From the NCBI RefSeq assembly GCF_008520265.1, contig NZ_VIQM01000040.1, positions 62,001-126,000 on the forward strand: a stretch of 64,000 bases of DNA. Reading direction: 5' to 3'. The notes beneath the pieces were generated by a model. It was not told the DNA's origin. It searched no databases and saw nothing but the letters and a program-made list of their open reading frames with translations. This document shows, piece by piece, positions 16,792-26,726 of this stretch. Within the stretch, counting starts at the first letter, position 1, and the number at the start of each line of letters is the position of its first letter. Made by a program: the position numbers and the translations under genes. Origin of the DNA: Sphingobacterium cavernae (GTDB lineage: Bacteria; Bacteroidota; Bacteroidia; Sphingobacteriales; Sphingobacteriaceae).

Positions 16792-18066
16792 ATGAAAATC
16801 GAGCAATCTATCATAGATCAACATAACCAAGAATCATTAGCTAAACATACTAAACAAGTCGATTTCTTAAAGGATAGTATTTCGAACTTTGAGGAAATCG
16901 TAGCGAAAGTACAAAAATTTAATATTGCTATTCCGAGCTGGGCATTAGGGACAGGCGGTACGCGTTTTGGTCGCTTTAGTGGCAAAGGTGAACCGGGAAA
17001 TTTGGAGCAAAAAATTGAGGATGTAGGCTTATTACATGCATTGAACAAGTCGAGTGGAGCGATTTCACTTCATATTCCTTGGGATATTCCCCAAGATGCG
17101 GAGAAAATTAAAGCTTTAGCATCATCCTTTGGATTGGCATTTGATGCGGTGAATTCAAATACTTTTCAGGATCAACCGAATCAAGCATACAGTTACAAAT
17201 TTGGATCATTGCAACATGTAGATCCAAATGTACGTAAGCAAGCGGTAGCGCATAATATTGAGGTGATTAAGCATGGTATTGCTTTAGGTTCTAAAGCGTT
17301 GACAGTTTGGCTGGCAGATGGTTCTTCGTTTCCAGGTCAATTGAATTTCCGTGAGGCATTCCAAAATACATTAGAAAGTTTAAGAGAAATATACAAGCAT
17401 CTTCCATCGGATTGGAAAATGTTTATTGAATACAAAGCCTTTGAGCCTAATTTTTATTCGACGACTATTGCAGATTGGGGACAATCATTATTATTAGCGA
17501 GTAAATTAGGAGATCAAGCATACACATTAGTGGATTTAGGGCACCATTTGCCAAATGCAAATATCGAACAAATCGTGTCTTTGTTATTAATGGAAAACAA
17601 ATTAGCAGGCTTCCATTTCAATGATAGTAAATATGCGGATGATGATTTGACTGCTGGAGCGATCAAGCCTTATCAATTATTTTTGATTTTCAATGAATTG
17701 GTAGAGGGTATGGATGCACGAGGAATTGATCACGCAACAGGCTTGGGATGGATGATTGATGCTTCGCACAATTTGAAAGACCCATTAGCCGATTTATTAC
17801 AATCTGTAGAAGCAATTAAAATCGCCTATGCACAAGCATTGTTCGTGGATCGTCAAGCGCTAAAAAAAGCACAGCAAGAGAATAATGTAGTAGCTGCACA
17901 AGAAATATTACAAGATGCTTTTCGTACAGACTTGCGTGCTCTTGTTGCAGAGGCAAGATTGCGTGAAGGTGCTGCATTAAATCCAATTAAATTGTTCAAC
18001 GACATTAATGTGAGACAACAATTAATAGATGAACGTGGCGAATCCACTGTAGCGACAGGATTGTAA
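16792..18066 (+). CDS. rhaI: L-rhamnose isomerase (RhaI type)
   Basis: 424 residues, similar in length to the Pseudomonas stutzeri-type L-rhamnose isomerase and not E. coli RhaA. It is a xylose-isomerase-like TIM barrel. Candidate metal-binding residues are seen in F-I-E-Y-K-A-F-E-P, T-L-V-D-L-G-H-H, G-F-H-F-N-D-S-K and G-W-M-I-D-A-S-H, which line up with the Glu/Asp/His/Asp set of the family. The N-terminal S-W-A-L-G-T-G-G-T-R-F segment is also typical. It converts L-rhamnose to L-rhamnulose in the cytosol. The kinase gene starts 18 bp after it. Confidence 0.92.
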   Translation: MKIEQSIIDQHNQESLAKHTKQVDFLKDSISNFEEIVAKVQKFNIAIPSWALGTGGTRFGRFSGKGEPGNLEQKIEDVGLLHALNKSSGAISLHIPWDIPQDAEKIKALASSFGLAFDAVNSNTFQDQPNQAYSYKFGSLQHVDPNVRKQAVAHNIEVIKHGIALGSKALTVWLADGSSFPGQLNFREAFQNTLESLREIYKHLPSDWKMFIEYKAFEPNFYSTTIADWGQSLLLASKLGDQAYTLVDLGHHLPNANIEQIVSLLLMENKLAGFHFNDSKYADDDLTAGAIKPYQLFLIFNELVEGMDARGIDHATGLGWMIDASHNLKDPLADLLQSVEAIKIAYAQALFVDRQALKKAQQENNVVAAQEILQDAFRTDLRALVAEARLREGAALNPIKLFNDINVRQQLIDERGESTVATGL

Positions 18067-18083
18067 TACTTAGATAAGGAAGG

Positions 18084-19442
18084 ATGGGAAAGGAGCGTAT
18101 ACCTGTTATTGCAATATTTGACGTTGGTAAAACCAACAAAAAGTTATTTTTATTTGACGAACATTATCAAATCGTTTTTGAACGTTCGGCAAGATTCATG
18201 GAAACCGTCGATGAGGATGGCTTCCACTGCGAAAATTTAGAAAGTTTACGATTATCTGTATTTGATTCATTACACGAAGTTTTTCGTAGAGCTGAATTTG
18301 ATATTAAGGCAATTAATTTCACTTCCTATGGAGCGAGTTTTGTCTATTTGGATCAAAATGGTAGACCGCTGACACCGCTGTATAATTACTTGAAAGAATA
18401 TCCCGTTGAGCTACAGGATGACTTGCATCAATCCTATGGAGGCGAAAATAAATTTGTATTGGATACCGCTTCTCCATCATTGGGAAGTCTTAATTCGGGC
18501 AAGCAAATCTATCGCTTAATGAAAGAGCAACCTGAGGTTTTCAATACGATGAAGTATGCATTGCATTTGCCTCAGTATCTAAGTTTTTTGGTTTCGGGAC
18601 AATTGTATTCGGATATGACAAGTATTGGATGTCACACTGCATTGTGGGATTTCAATACGAAGAATTACCATCAATGGGTTAAAGATAGCGGTATAGATCA
18701 GAAGCTTGCGCCAATTGTAAACGGCAAGGAAGTATTTTCAAGTACATTTCCTGGAAGTACGTACAAGGTTGGAACAGGTTTGCACGATAGTTCTTCAGCT
18801 TTGATTCCTTATTTGGTCAATTTTCATGAACCATTTGTACTGATTTCAACGGGTACTTGGTGTATTTCGATGAATCCATTCAACGATGAACCTTTGACTA
18901 AGGCAGAATTGGATCAGGATTGCTTATTTTATCTTACGTACAACGGAACACCCGTAAAGGCTTCAAGATTGTTTGCGGGATATGAACACGAGACGCAGTC
19001 AAAACGAATAGCTGATCACTTTAATGTGACTACAGCACGATTCAAACATTTTGAGATCAACTGGCGTATTATCGAAGGACTGAATCTGGGACAAAGTATA
19101 GCTGTTTTCACACTAAATACATTCGCTGAATTAGATTTAGACAGGTTCAAAACCTACGAAGAAGCTTATCATGCGCTGATTTTTTGTCTTGTAAATGCTC
19201 AAGTAGAGTCAACAAAATTGGTTTTAGCTGGTCAAAATATTAAAAGAATATTTGTAGATGGTGGCTTTAGTAAAAATCATATTTATATGAATTTATTAGC
19301 TAGAAGGTTTCCTACAATTGAAATTTATGCTGCTTCTATGGCACAAGCTACGGCTATTGGTGCGGCATTATTGATACATGAACACTGGAACACACTACCA
19401 TTTCCTAATAATATTATTGAATTGAGATATTATAGAGCTTAA
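18084..19442 (+). CDS. FGGY-family sugar kinase, probable L-rhamnulokinase
   Basis: 452 residues of the FGGY carbohydrate kinase family. The phosphate-binding start I-A-I-F-D-V-G-K-T-N-K-K is at residues 9-20; a second ATPase motif is I-S-T-G-T-W-C-I-S in the middle and F-V-D-G-G-F-S-K-N near the C-terminus. It is shorter than E. coli RhaB (489) and diverged, so the substrate is assigned by position: it follows the isomerase and the fused aldolase, completing rhamnose to rhamnulose-1-phosphate. Kinase for fuculose or xylulose is possible by family alone. An intrinsic terminator lies 32 bp after the stop, ending the rha operon. Confidence 0.85.
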   Translation: MGKERIPVIAIFDVGKTNKKLFLFDEHYQIVFERSARFMETVDEDGFHCENLESLRLSVFDSLHEVFRRAEFDIKAINFTSYGASFVYLDQNGRPLTPLYNYLKEYPVELQDDLHQSYGGENKFVLDTASPSLGSLNSGKQIYRLMKEQPEVFNTMKYALHLPQYLSFLVSGQLYSDMTSIGCHTALWDFNTKNYHQWVKDSGIDQKLAPIVNGKEVFSSTFPGSTYKVGTGLHDSSSALIPYLVNFHEPFVLISTGTWCISMNPFNDEPLTKAELDQDCLFYLTYNGTPVKASRLFAGYEHETQSKRIADHFNVTTARFKHFEINWRIIEGLNLGQSIAVFTLNTFAELDLDRFKTYEEAYHALIFCLVNAQVESTKLVLAGQNIKRIFVDGGFSKNHIYMNLLARRFPTIEIYAASMAQATAIGAALLIHEHWNTLPFPNNIIELRYYRA

Positions 19443-19473
19443 TATTATGTAATAATTTTTTGTGATAAATCTG

Positions 19474-19509
19474 CGCTCTAAATCTTCTTGAAGTTTAGAG
19501 CGTTTTTTT
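19474..19509 (+). terminator. Intrinsic terminator of the rha operon
   Basis: Inverted repeat CGCTCTAAA / TTTAGAGCG (19474-19482 with 19494-19502) followed directly by seven T residues. It is a classical rho-independent terminator between the kinase and the acetylesterase gene. Confidence 0.85.
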
Positions 19510-19538
19510 ATGATATACTATTTATAAAAACTTAAATT

Positions 19539-20849
19539 ATGTTTTCAAAAGGATTAATAATACTAATCACAATATTGCAATTTTCGATGGTTTCTGCTCA
19601 ACACAGACAAATATTCGATTTTACAGGGCAGAAGTCTAAGGACAAGGAGGTTTTCATACTGAATAATCTAATAAAGTATGGCAATAAAGGCTATGGATTT
19701 GATTTAGGAACGGAGAATTCTGTTGAATTCGTGAAAAGTAAAAAGAAGCAATCCTTGTATAGTAACAAGCCATTTTATTTTTCTGCTAACGTGCCTGAGG
19801 GAAACTATCATGTCACGATTATCTACAGAGGTCTAAAGAGCCATACAATTCATTCTACGGTGCGTTCAGAATCTCGACGTTGGTCTTTAGATCAAGTTGA
19901 AATTCCAAAAAATAAGAAAGTAACTAAACAGTTCAATGTTCACATCAAAAAACCAAAAATACGAGAGAATAAGTCTGTACGTTTGAAAGCTCCACGTGAA
20001 ATCGAAAAATTAGATTGGGACAATAAACTGACTTTAGAATTTCAGGGTGAAAATAATATAGAACGTATTATTATTGAGCCTATTGAAGTTGCCACAACGT
20101 TGTTTTTAGCGGGTAACTCAACAGTCGTAAATCAAGAACATGAGCCTTGGGCTTCTTGGGGGCAGATGATTCCACGTTATTTTGATTCGAAAATCGTGGT
20201 AGCCAATCACGCCGAATCAGGATTAGCTTTAAGTTCTTTTCTGTCATCCAATAGATTAGAAAAAATACTTTCTGTTGCCAAGCCTGGCGATTATTTGTTT
20301 ATAGAATTTGGTCATAATGATCAAAAGGAAACTGGAGAAAAGGCAGGTGCAGATAACGGATATACGGAGAGATTAAAATATTTTGTAACACAATTTAGAG
20401 CTATTGGCGGCATTCCAATAATTGTTACTTCAACAGCTCGACGGTCATTTGATGCGAGTGGAAATCTAAATTATACATTAGGGGATTATCCAGAGGCTGC
20501 ACGAAAAGTTGCACAAGAACTAAATGTCCCTTTAATCGATTTAAATAAATTGACACGTGAATTTTATACGGAATTAGGTGTAGAAGATTCTAAAAGAGCT
20601 TTTGTGCATTATCCAGCCAATACATTTCCGGATCAACCCCAACCATTACAAGACAACACGCACTTTAATACTTACGGAGCAGGACAAATTGCGAAGATGA
20701 TGTTGTCGGAAATTCAGCGATTAAAGCTCCCTATAGCAAAAAATATCATCGATTTTAGCAACTATTTGACTAAGAGCCCAGATAATTTTGAAAATTGGAA
20801 TTGGCCGTTAAGTGTGCTAAGTAGCGAATTAAAGCCGGATGGCAATTAA
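19539..20849 (+). CDS. Rhamnogalacturonan acetylesterase (SGNH hydrolase) with N-terminal accessory domain
   Basis: 436 residues with a signal peptide ending near V-S-A|Q-H (residue ~20). Residues ~25-185 form a beta-rich domain of the galactose-binding-like sort; the SGNH hydrolase follows. The catalytic serine is S194 in G-N-S-T (block I), block III is G-H-N-D, and the Asp/His pair is in D-N-T-H-F-N. This is the RgaE/CE12 type that removes acetyl groups from galacturonate in RG-I. It is longer than the two other SGNH esterases in the window because of the N-terminal domain. It stands alone between the rha terminator and the fasciclin operon, with no regulon-type repeats upstream. Confidence 0.87.
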   Translation: MFSKGLIILITILQFSMVSAQHRQIFDFTGQKSKDKEVFILNNLIKYGNKGYGFDLGTENSVEFVKSKKKQSLYSNKPFYFSANVPEGNYHVTIIYRGLKSHTIHSTVRSESRRWSLDQVEIPKNKKVTKQFNVHIKKPKIRENKSVRLKAPREIEKLDWDNKLTLEFQGENNIERIIIEPIEVATTLFLAGNSTVVNQEHEPWASWGQMIPRYFDSKIVVANHAESGLALSSFLSSNRLEKILSVAKPGDYLFIEFGHNDQKETGEKAGADNGYTERLKYFVTQFRAIGGIPIIVTSTARRSFDASGNLNYTLGDYPEAARKVAQELNVPLIDLNKLTREFYTELGVEDSKRAFVHYPANTFPDQPQPLQDNTHFNTYGAGQIAKMMLSEIQRLKLPIAKNIIDFSNYLTKSPDNFENWNWPLSVLSSELKPDGN

Positions 20850-21225
20850 TAATATACTGATTTACAATCTGTTATGAAGATTGTTTTCGTGTTAGTACTT
20901 ACTTTTAGCTAATTCAAAGACATATTGTGATAACATATATTACAGGATAGTGCAGGTTGCTGTATTTTATGCGATGTAATATATTTGATATATAACATTA
21001 GAAAAGCATATAACCAATTAATCACTATCCAACATCAAAGGATGTGGTTTTACCAATTATAGAAGGAAAACAAAATTTTTATTAACAAGAGGAATGGAGT
21101 AGGCATTAATCAGAACATATGCTGTTAGTCCCTGTTTCAAAAACAGTTATCGTGAATTTTCAATCTTGAGATATTCACTGATAATAGACCTATGATTTAC
21201 CAATATAAACCTACAAGACTATTGT
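20850..21225 (+). other. Intergenic region with promoter and long leader
   Basis: This 376 bp gap holds no open frame of note. It contains the promoter at 20943-20987; the predicted transcript start near 20994 leaves a leader of about 230 nt before the fasciclin gene. Small dyads occur in the leader (for example CTGTTT/AAACAG near 21134-21148), but I recognise no known riboswitch. Confidence 0.5.
20943..20987 (+). promoter_or_regulatory. Promoter of the fasciclin/SusCD operon with CAGG repeats
   Basis: CAGG at 20943-20946 and 20953-20956 (10 bp period), TTG at 20957-20959, a 20 bp spacer and TATATTTG at 20980-20987. This is a perfect TAnnTTTG -7 box and the best example of the shared architecture. 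Activator binding at the repeats is inferred. Confidence 0.7.
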
Positions 21226-23445
21226 ATGAGTATTAAGAGAACTGTTTTATTTACGTGTTTATGTTTCGCGACTATCATTGTGGGATGTAGAAAGGAAGCA
21301 TTTGACGCCTATTATGGTAGACCGAAAGGTTTAGCAAGTCCCATTTATCAACAATTGGATTCTATGGGTGACTTTACGTATTTCTTATCCTGTATCGAAA
21401 AAGCGGGCTATAGAAATACATTAGGATCTGCATCCTCATGGACTGTGTTTGCCCCAACGGATCGTGCTTTTCAGCAATTTATGAGTGAAAACAATATCAG
21501 CGATAGTAGTAAAATTGATAAGAAGCTGGCAGAAAAGATCGTGCGTACTGCGATGGTATATGATGGTGAACGCTTAGAAAAATTGAACGATTATTTTTCA
21601 GCTAGAGGTTGGGTCGCAGGTCAAGCATTTAGAAGACGCACAGTATATTATGATTTTGTAGAAGATGAAATCCTTTCAAATGGAAATACTCGGAAAATAG
21701 TGTCAACAAATAGGATGGCGAACATTCCGTACGTAGAATCAGATAATAACAATAAACATCTGAGTTACTTTTTTAACAGTTATATGTCGGCTCGAAGTCT
21801 TACTGCTGGAGATTACAATGCATTCTTTCCTAATTCCACCTATACAGGTCTTAATGTGATGGGTGCTACTATAGATGTTAATCGAAGTAATATACTTGCG
21901 GAAAATGGATATATACATGTCGTTGATAAGGTTTTGTTACCAGAGAAAAGTATCGACCAATATTTGCGAGGAAATGACAAATACAGTGAATTCAAAGGTA
22001 TGTTAGACTTGTTTGCGACGTATACGTATAATCCTACACTTACGCGTAGAAATGAAGTACTTACTGGAAAAAGAGATTCTGTATTCGTAAAAGGCTATGA
22101 TAATTCTATAATGTTAGCCTTGAATAATGAAAATTATGTGAAGGAAGATGTGAATGATGCACAATATAATAATCTTTCAATCACAGTTCCTACAAATCAG
22201 GCCTTACAAGATTTTGCTAAACGTGTGTTATTGAAATATTATCCTTCAGGTACTACTATTAAAGATTTGTTCTACAGCAATCCTTTAGTATTATCTGAGT
22301 ATATAAAATCTCATTTTTATCTTACCCAATTATGGCCATCACAATTTAGTAGTGCGCCAAATGTATTGGGTGAGACGACTAAGTTGGCTACGCAAAATAT
22401 AAACGAAACCAAATTATTAAGTAATGGTGCTTTCTATGGTATCAACTCTTCTCAACGTGCAAATGTATTCCAATCTGTTTATGGAAATGTGTTATTAGAT
22501 CCAAAATATAGTTTCATGAGACTTGCATTGGAGCGCGTGGGATTACACTTGACCCTTCGTATCCCTACGATTCGATATATGTTAGTTTTGGTGTCTGATG
22601 AAGATTTATATCAAATGGGTTTTGATTATGACGCGTATAATACTTCCGATCCAATCCGTTACAAAGGTGGAAATGGAACACCAGAAATGCGTGAGATATT
22701 ATCATCACACATTATACCATTAGAAACTGATCCTATACCCACATTAAGTGGTAAGGGAATATTAGAAACTTTTTCTGGAGAATATATAAAATTCGATAAC
22801 ATGAAAATCATGTCAAGTGGAACGCAAGACAGTATTTCGAATAGACAATACTTGGCAATAGATTCCATAAGTATTGGGAATAGTGAATCAGGTCCACTAA
22901 ATGGTGCAGCAGTCTATCTCGCGGGTGCATTAACTTCATCCAATACAAATGTGGGAAATCTATTAATTAATCTGGGTGCCGAGAATGCCACCTCACCTTA
23001 TAATAGATTTTTTAAGTATTTAAAATCTAGTGACTTGTTTTCTGCAACAGATGGAATTATTCGAGGAGTGGATATTGGTGCTAATTATACCTTATTAATA
23101 CCTAATAATGCAGCTATAAATGCAGCCATTGCAAATGGTGATTTACCACCTGCAGAAAACACTAAAGATGTTGTGCTTCGTAACAAAATTAAACTCTTTT
23201 TACAATACCATATAACGCGTAATACGTTTGCTATTGATGGGAAGAAAGTTGGAACTTTTGAAACACTTTGTAAAAACGTAGAGGGTGAGACTTTAGCACT
23301 AGATGTAATAATAAACCAAAATAATAGGTTGCAAATTAGAGACAATCAATCTAATCTAGTTGAGGCAGATGTTGCCAATAGTAATCAATTGGGGCAACGT
23401 GTATTGATCCATTCACTTTCAGGTTATCTAAAAAACGGAATATAA
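21226..23445 (+). CDS. Fasciclin (FAS1) domain lipoprotein, three-domain-sized
   Basis: 739 residues. The lipobox ends at C21 (I-I-V-G-C-R-K), so it is a lipoprotein, probably surface-exposed. FAS1-type sequence is clear at about 35-235 (S-W-T-V-F-A-P-T-D-R-A-F-Q-Q-F, then N-G-Y-I-H-V-V-D-K-V-L) and at 575-737 (Y-T-L-L-I-P-N-N-A-A-I, then V-L-I-H-S-L-S-G-Y); a weaker middle unit spans about 320-480. It is the first gene of an operon that continues with SusC 13 bp downstream. Fasciclin domains are known as adhesion modules; a glycan-binding role as the surface lipoprotein of this Sus system is inferred from position only. Confidence 0.85.
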   Translation: MSIKRTVLFTCLCFATIIVGCRKEAFDAYYGRPKGLASPIYQQLDSMGDFTYFLSCIEKAGYRNTLGSASSWTVFAPTDRAFQQFMSENNISDSSKIDKKLAEKIVRTAMVYDGERLEKLNDYFSARGWVAGQAFRRRTVYYDFVEDEILSNGNTRKIVSTNRMANIPYVESDNNNKHLSYFFNSYMSARSLTAGDYNAFFPNSTYTGLNVMGATIDVNRSNILAENGYIHVVDKVLLPEKSIDQYLRGNDKYSEFKGMLDLFATYTYNPTLTRRNEVLTGKRDSVFVKGYDNSIMLALNNENYVKEDVNDAQYNNLSITVPTNQALQDFAKRVLLKYYPSGTTIKDLFYSNPLVLSEYIKSHFYLTQLWPSQFSSAPNVLGETTKLATQNINETKLLSNGAFYGINSSQRANVFQSVYGNVLLDPKYSFMRLALERVGLHLTLRIPTIRYMLVLVSDEDLYQMGFDYDAYNTSDPIRYKGGNGTPEMREILSSHIIPLETDPIPTLSGKGILETFSGEYIKFDNMKIMSSGTQDSISNRQYLAIDSISIGNSESGPLNGAAVYLAGALTSSNTNVGNLLINLGAENATSPYNRFFKYLKSSDLFSATDGIIRGVDIGANYTLLIPNNAAINAAIANGDLPPAENTKDVVLRNKIKLFLQYHITRNTFAIDGKKVGTFETLCKNVEGETLALDVIINQNNRLQIRDNQSNLVEADVANSNQLGQRVLIHSLSGYLKNGI

Positions 23446-23458
23446 TTAGTATCTCACT

Positions 23459-26400
23459 ATGACAAGACATTTTAATTTATTAATCGTTACCATCGGACTT
23501 ATATTCTGTTTAATACACACAACCGCTGTAGCTCAGAATGCAGAGACAGTGATTGTTGGTAAAATTACCGATAAAGAAACTAAAGAACCTGTTCCAGGCG
23601 CAACAGTTGTGTTGAAGGATAGAGAAAATAGGACTATTGTGGGTACAACCTCCGATGTGGAAGGGAACTATAGTTTGCGAACAAAGTTGAGTGGATTACG
23701 CTTGTATGTCACTAGTACAGGATATAGAGCCTCAGCAAATATTGTTGTTGGAGACAGAACAACTATAAATGTTCAGATAGAATCTGTATCTAATCAAGTT
23801 GAAGAAGTTGTGATAAGTGCTTCTAAGCCAGTGGACGATGGTACAGGTATGGGGATTTCGAAAGCAAGGTCTACAGCTTCTATTGCAACCATTAGTATGG
23901 AAGAACTCCAAGAAATGCAGTCTGCTTCAATAGATCAAGCATTACAAGGTCGTCTTCCTGGGGTAGATATTGCTACAGTATCGGGTGATCCAGGAGCAGG
24001 TATGCAAATCAAAATTAGAGGAACATCTTCTTTAAATGGCGCTGTAGATCCATTGGTAGTTGTAGATGGTATGCCATATGATATTACAATTCCAGATGAT
24101 TTTGATTTTGCAACATCAGACGACAATGCTTATGGTCAATTGCTAAATATTGCTCCTACAGATATTCAAGATATATCTGTATTAAAAGATGCGGCAGCGA
24201 CTGCCATTTGGGGATCAAGAGGAGCTAATGGTGTATTAATCATTAATACCAAACGCGGTACAGTAAGCAAGCCAACTTTAGGCTATGCTTTCAAAGGATC
24301 TATATCAAAACAGCCAAGTCCTATACCACTATTAAATGGAGACCAGTACACCACGTTGTTATTGGAGGAATATTATAATGCAGGTAGAGTATTTTCTGTT
24401 TCAGAAAATGCACAACAATTCCAGTATGATCCATATAATACGTCTACTTATTACAATTTTAGTAACAATAGCGATTGGGTGGATGCTATTACACAATTGG
24501 GGTATTTCCAAGATCATAACGTACAAATACGTGGTGGTGGTGAGAAAGCACGATATATGGGATCCATTGGTTATTTCAATAATGCGGGAACTACGAAAGG
24601 GACATCGTCGGATCGTTTGTCCGCACGTATTAACTTGGATTATATCGTGTCCGAGCGTATCACATTCCAATCGGATTTGTCCTATTCGCATGTGAATACT
24701 AATCAAAATTATTTTAAGACTATTAGAGATATTGCGTATAGAAAGATGCCAAATCAAGCTATTTGGGAATATGATGAGTATGGTAATTTAACGGGCAATT
24801 TATTTACACCGGTAAGTACAGCGCAAGGGACTTATTCAGGTACATACAATCCATTATCAATGGCTAATAATGGGTTAAGTAATCAATTGGGTGATGTTTT
24901 GAACTCTAGATTTGCGGTTAACTACAAGATCATTCCAAATATTTTGACCTTGACAAGTAACCTTTCATTGAATATAAATAATAATAAAACGAAAACCTTT
25001 TTGCCTCAGGTAGCAACTGGTCGACCATTTATCGAAAACTCTGTCAATGCGGCTAGTGACTCAGATTATGACAAGTTTAACATGAGCACAAAGACTAGCT
25101 TATTATTGACTCCGGATTTTGGCCTTGATCATTTGCTGACAGGTAATTTTACTTTGTTCACGAATGAAGACAGGTATACTATTCAAGGTTTGTCATCAAC
25201 TAACACCGGTTCATCGTATTTACAGGATCCATCTATTCCCTCACGGACGCTGACTGGTAATGCACAATCATTTGTTACAGAAACACGTTCTGTAGGTTTA
25301 TTGGGGCAAGTCAACTATGCATTCAAGAATAGATATATATTCGCAGCAAGTGTTCGTATGGATGGTAACTCTAGATTCGGTGCTGCTAATAGGTTTGGAT
25401 ACTTTCCGTCTCTATCTGCTGCTTACCGCATGGGACAAGAGAAATTTATTCAAGACTTAGGATTTGTAAACGATATTAAATTTAGAGCGAGTTGGGGTAA
25501 AAGTGGTAATGCGCCAAGAAATGATTATTCCTATATCAATATTTACAACACATATGATTATTCCTATTTGGGCGAAAATGGAGTCTACTCATCGAATATA
25601 GAATTATCAGATTTACGTTGGGAGACTGTTACACAGAACAACTTAGGTATTGATATTGAGTTGTTTAACAACAGATTAATATTGGGTGCGGATGTTTACA
25701 AGCGCAGAACATCTGACTTGATGATGAATGATATCCAGATTGCTAATTACAATGGATTTAATTCATTAAGTATGAATGTAGGTGTTATGGATAATGACGG
25801 ATGGGAGGCAAGTGTGTATTATGCAGCCGTTAAAAATAAAAAATGGTCAGTAAACTTAAATTTTAATATCGCTAATAACAGAAACGTTATTCGTGAAATC
25901 TCGCCACTTTATCCACGTGAGAATGCGCGAGCATCGTTAAGAAATAAATCATTCTTTACGTATTTACAAGAGGACAATCCATTTGGATCATTCTATGGGT
26001 TTCGTTACCAAGGTGTATACAAAAACACCGATGAGACTATAGCTCTTGATCGCGAAGGCAATCAAATAATTAGTCCAGATGGCGAAACTATTTATATGCG
26101 TTTTAATTATCCCACGGTTGATTATGTGTTCCAACCAGGCGATGCTAAGTACGAAGATATTAATTTCGATGGAGTCATAGATCATAAAGATATTGTTTAT
26201 CTAGGCAATAGTAATCCAAAATTAACCGGAGGATTTGGAGTAAATATCGTTTACGATAAAAAGTGGTCTTTGCTTACATTCTTTAATTATAGACATGGAT
26301 CAGATATTATTAACGGCACTAAAATGAATACTACTGATATGTTAGGTTATAATAATCAAAGCACGGCTGTATTGCGTCGTTGGAGACAAGAAGGGGACGT

Positions 26401-26716
26401 GACAGATGTACCAAGAGCTTTGTTTGGTTCAGGATACAATTCACTTGGGTCTAGTAGATATGTGGAAGATGCAAGTTTCCTACGCCTAAGATCAGTCACA
26501 CTTAAATACGATTTCAACAAAAGTATTTTAGAACGTATAAAGATGGGTCAGTTGAGCACATACTTGACAGTAGAGAATTTATTCACATTCACACGATACA
26601 CAGGACAAGATCCAGACGTAGCTGTGAGATACAAAGATGCATTCTCTGTGTTGATGGATAATTCGATGACTCCTCCGCTGAAAACTTTAACATTTGGTAT
26701 TACTGCAAGATTTTAA
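23459..26716 (+). CDS. SusC/RagA-type TonB-dependent transporter (first pair)
   Basis: 1085 residues with a signal peptide ending near A-V-A-Q-N (residue ~26). A carboxypeptidase-regulatory-like domain (G-K-I-T-D-K-E-T-K-E-P-V-P-G-A-T) precedes a plug domain with L-Q-G-R-L-P-G-V-D, I-R-G-T-S-S-L-N-G and the SusC signature L-K-D-A-A-A-T-A-I-W-G-S-R-G-A-N-G, then an outer-membrane beta-barrel ending in F-G-I-T-A-R-F. It imports oligosaccharides across the outer membrane with SusD as lid, using TonB energy. There is no N-terminal STN signalling extension. The tryptophan in A-I-W-G is a small deviation from the usual A-I-Y-G. SusD starts 10 bp downstream. Confidence 0.95.
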   Translation: MTRHFNLLIVTIGLIFCLIHTTAVAQNAETVIVGKITDKETKEPVPGATVVLKDRENRTIVGTTSDVEGNYSLRTKLSGLRLYVTSTGYRASANIVVGDRTTINVQIESVSNQVEEVVISASKPVDDGTGMGISKARSTASIATISMEELQEMQSASIDQALQGRLPGVDIATVSGDPGAGMQIKIRGTSSLNGAVDPLVVVDGMPYDITIPDDFDFATSDDNAYGQLLNIAPTDIQDISVLKDAAATAIWGSRGANGVLIINTKRGTVSKPTLGYAFKGSISKQPSPIPLLNGDQYTTLLLEEYYNAGRVFSVSENAQQFQYDPYNTSTYYNFSNNSDWVDAITQLGYFQDHNVQIRGGGEKARYMGSIGYFNNAGTTKGTSSDRLSARINLDYIVSERITFQSDLSYSHVNTNQNYFKTIRDIAYRKMPNQAIWEYDEYGNLTGNLFTPVSTAQGTYSGTYNPLSMANNGLSNQLGDVLNSRFAVNYKIIPNILTLTSNLSLNINNNKTKTFLPQVATGRPFIENSVNAASDSDYDKFNMSTKTSLLLTPDFGLDHLLTGNFTLFTNEDRYTIQGLSSTNTGSSYLQDPSIPSRTLTGNAQSFVTETRSVGLLGQVNYAFKNRYIFAASVRMDGNSRFGAANRFGYFPSLSAAYRMGQEKFIQDLGFVNDIKFRASWGKSGNAPRNDYSYINIYNTYDYSYLGENGVYSSNIELSDLRWETVTQNNLGIDIELFNNRLILGADVYKRRTSDLMMNDIQIANYNGFNSLSMNVGVMDNDGWEASVYYAAVKNKKWSVNLNFNIANNRNVIREISPLYPRENARASLRNKSFFTYLQEDNPFGSFYGFRYQGVYKNTDETIALDREGNQIISPDGETIYMRFNYPTVDYVFQPGDAKYEDINFDGVIDHKDIVYLGNSNPKLTGGFGVNIVYDKKWSLLTFFNYRHGSDIINGTKMNTTDMLGYNNQSTAVLRRWRQEGDVTDVPRALFGSGYNSLGSSRYVEDASFLRLRSVTLKYDFNKSILERIKMGQLSTYLTVENLFTFTRYTGQDPDVAVRYKDAFSVLMDNSMTPPLKTLTFGITARF

Positions 26717-26726
26717 TTAAGAGACA

